Assembly: GCA_013697785.1 (NCBI GenBank)
Contig: JACCWE010000164.1
Location: 1 to 64,000, forward strand
DNA length: 64,000 nt
Reading direction: 5' to 3'
From: Gemmatimonadaceae bacterium
Lineage (GTDB): Bacteria; Gemmatimonadota; Gemmatimonadetes; Gemmatimonadales; Gemmatimonadaceae
A model generated the notes under the pieces. That model searched no databases. It was not told the origin of the DNA and saw only the letters and a program-made list of their open reading frames with translations. Made by a program: the position numbers and the translations under genes. This document shows positions 62,545 through 64,000 of this stretch, in pieces (the first letter of the stretch is position 1; each line of letters starts with the position of its first letter).

Positions 62545-64000
62545 TCAGGTTGTACGGAATCTGCGCAAGCGGAGACTGTTCATGACGACGCTGACCGAGC
62601 TGAATGCCATTGCGGCGCTCGCGAGGATCGGACTCAAGAGCAAGCCAAACGCGGGATAGAGCGCACCGGCAGCGATCGGAATCCCCACGACGTTGTAGAG
62701 AAATGCCCAGAACAGATTCTCCTTCATCGTTCGCATGGTTCTCCGCGAAAGCGCGATCGCTTGCGCTGCGCTTCGCAGGTCGCCGCGCATGAGCACGACG
62801 TCCGCCGCGTCCGCAGCGATGTCGGTTCCCGTGCCCATCGCCATCCCGACGTCGGCCTGCGCGAGCGCCGGCGCATCGTTAATGCCGTCGCCGACCATGG
62901 CCACTACTTTCCCTTCCGCTTGCAGGCGCTTGATCTCCGCCACCTTTCCCTCGGGGAGCACCTCGGCGACCACGCGTTCGATTCCCGCCTGGCGCGCAAT
63001 CGCGTCGGCTGTGCGCTGATTGTCGCCCGTCAGCATCACGACCTCGAGCCCGAGCGCGCGCAGCTGAGAGATCGCGGCCCGAGAGGATTCCCGGATCGGG
63101 TCCGCCACTGCGAGCAACCCAACGAGGGCTCCATTCGCGGCGACGTACATGGGTGTCTTGCCCTCGGTCGCAAGCCGCTCGGCATCGTTCTGGAGTGAGA
63201 GCACCTTGATTGCGTAATCGGCCATGAGGGCCGCGTTGCCGACAGCCATCGCGACTCCGTCCACGACACCCACAGCACCACGCCCCGTCACCGAATCGAA
63301 GGACTCCGCATGTGAAAGTGCGAGACCCCGGTCCTTCGCGTGCCGCACGATGGCATCGGCGAGTGGATGTTCACTGGAGCTCTCGACGGATGCGACGAGA
63401 CGCAGCAGCTCGGCTTCGGTCATCGCACCGCTGCCACCCGGAACGAGTACGACATCCGTGACTGTCGGGCGACCTTCGGTGACCGTTCCCGTCTTGTCCA
63501 GCACCACCGTCTGCACATCACCCGCACGTTGCAGGGCTTCACCACCCTTGATCAACACGCCGAGTTGCGCGCCCTTCCCGGTGCTCACCATGACGGCGGT
63601 CGGAACGGCGAGACCCATGGCACACGGACAGGCGATGATCAACACCGCTACCGCCGCTGCGAACGCGCGTACGCCGGGCGCGCTCCCTGCCGCGACGAAC
63701 CACACGACGAAGGTCGCGATGGCGAGCGAGAGCACTACCGGTACGAAAATCCCGCTAATGCGATCGGCCAGGCGCTGGATGGGTGCGCGCGAGCCCTGCG
63801 CATCGCGCATCAGCTTCACGATTTGCGCGAGCATGCTTTCGCTACCGAGCGTCGTGGCGCGGTAACGAAAGGCGCCCGTGCGGTTGATGGTGCCGCCGAT
63901 AACGCGATCGCCCGTCGCCTTCTTCACCGGGAGCGACTCGCCGGTGAGCATACTCTCGTCGACCGCACTCTCGCCCGATGTCACCTCGCCATCGACCGGG
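62545..64000 (-). CDS. copA: Copper-translocating P1B-type ATPase, C-terminal two-thirds
   Basis: The frame is open at base 64000, so the metal-binding N terminus is outside. The visible 485 residues include the actuator-loop end ([11 protein letters not shown]), the transmembrane metal motif [14 protein letters not shown] (CPC), the phosphorylation site [11 protein letters not shown], the SEHPLADAI nucleotide-binding motif and [20 protein letters not shown]. The last helices contain [15 protein letters not shown] and [15 protein letters not shown], with residues of the Cu(I) site. It exports Cu(I) from the cytoplasm. It leads the copA-csoR unit. Confidence 0.93.
   Translation of the reverse strand, partial: PVDGEVTSGESAVDESMLTGESLPVKKATGDRVIGGTINRTGAFRYRATTLGSESMLAQIVKLMRDAQGSRAPIQRLADRISGIFVPVVLSLAIATFVVWFVAAGSAPGVRAFAAAVAVLIIACPCAMGLAVPTAVMVSTGKGAQLGVLIKGGEALQRAGDVQTVVLDKTGTVTEGRPTVTDVVLVPGGSGAMTEAELLRLVASVESSSEHPLADAIVRHAKDRGLALSHAESFDSVTGRGAVGVVDGVAMAVGNAALMADYAIKVLSLQNDAERLATEGKTPMYVAANGALVGLLAVADPIRESSRAAISQLRALGLEVVMLTGDNQRTADAIARQAGIERVVAEVLPEGKVAEIKRLQAEGKVVAMVGDGINDAPALAQADVGMAMGTGTDIAADAADVVLMRGDLRSAAQAIALSRRTMRTMKENLFWAFLYNVVGIPIAAGALYPAFGLLLSPILASAAMAFSSVSVVMNSLRLRRFRTT

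Overview
The window is G+C-rich bacterial chromosomal DNA, with third codon positions mostly G or C. The likely host is an aerobic soil bacterium of the Gemmatimonadota type. This is inferred from the gene mix: a quinol-oxidising alternative complex III operon, paired Tat-type ferritin-like proteins, lipoproteins with Ig-like (BIG2) repeats, many DUF and DinB genes, and a PadR regulator. No rRNA or other phylogenetic marker is present to prove it. Genes are densely packed on both strands, and many stop and start codons overlap (ATGA, GTGA, TAATG).

Regions. 1-9.4 kb: the end of a membrane glycosyltransferase, a coupled DUF1989 / YqcI-YcgG pair, an acyltransferase, an epimerase-monooxygenase pair, a YceI protein, a frameshifted gene, a class II photolyase and an alpha/beta hydrolase. 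9.4-18.2 kb: a PadR regulator with its own operator and a small membrane partner, a DinB-HAD phosphatase pair, lipoproteins, AlkA, a second DinB-like protein, two ferritin-like proteins and a GntR regulator. 18.2-25.9 kb: a chloroperoxidase-like hydrolase, a large KatE catalase, a SnoaL-like protein, then a decayed stretch with broken LuxR, VOC and HAD genes around intact globin, serine hydrolase and SemiSWEET genes. 26-35 kb: a GMC dehydrogenase with its Tat partner, a 1095-residue Asp-box propeller, a membrane-tethered LuxR regulator with a DUF4199 protein, and kynureninase plus tryptophan dioxygenase. 35-43 kb: a BIG2/M30-like metalloprotease coupled to a small lipoprotein, a GAF (fRMsr) remnant, DUF72, two PAP2 phosphatases around a heptosyltransferase-like GT9, a YncE propeller and a DUF4440 remnant.

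43.2-50.7 kb is one minus-strand operon, actABCDEF plus a c-type cytochrome: a complete alternative complex III that would oxidise quinol and reduce cytochrome c. No terminal oxidase is in the window. 50.8-55.1 kb is an accessory cluster: cupin, IS630 transposase remnant, two TUDOR/DUF2945 proteins, unknown proteins, DUF5996 and a Mug/TDG-type uracil glycosylase. It ends at a 3' half of a tRNA-Val(GAC)-like gene at 55.11-55.16 kb, which resembles an integration scar.

55.2-64 kb is a copper/silver resistance block on the minus strand: copA (cut by the window end), csoR, a frameshifted paralogue of the 51.9-kb unknown gene, a small Met/Cys-rich secreted protein, and cusC-cusB-cusA. CopA would move Cu(I) out of the cytoplasm, CusCBA would expel it across the envelope, and CsoR would repress the set until Cu(I) binds.
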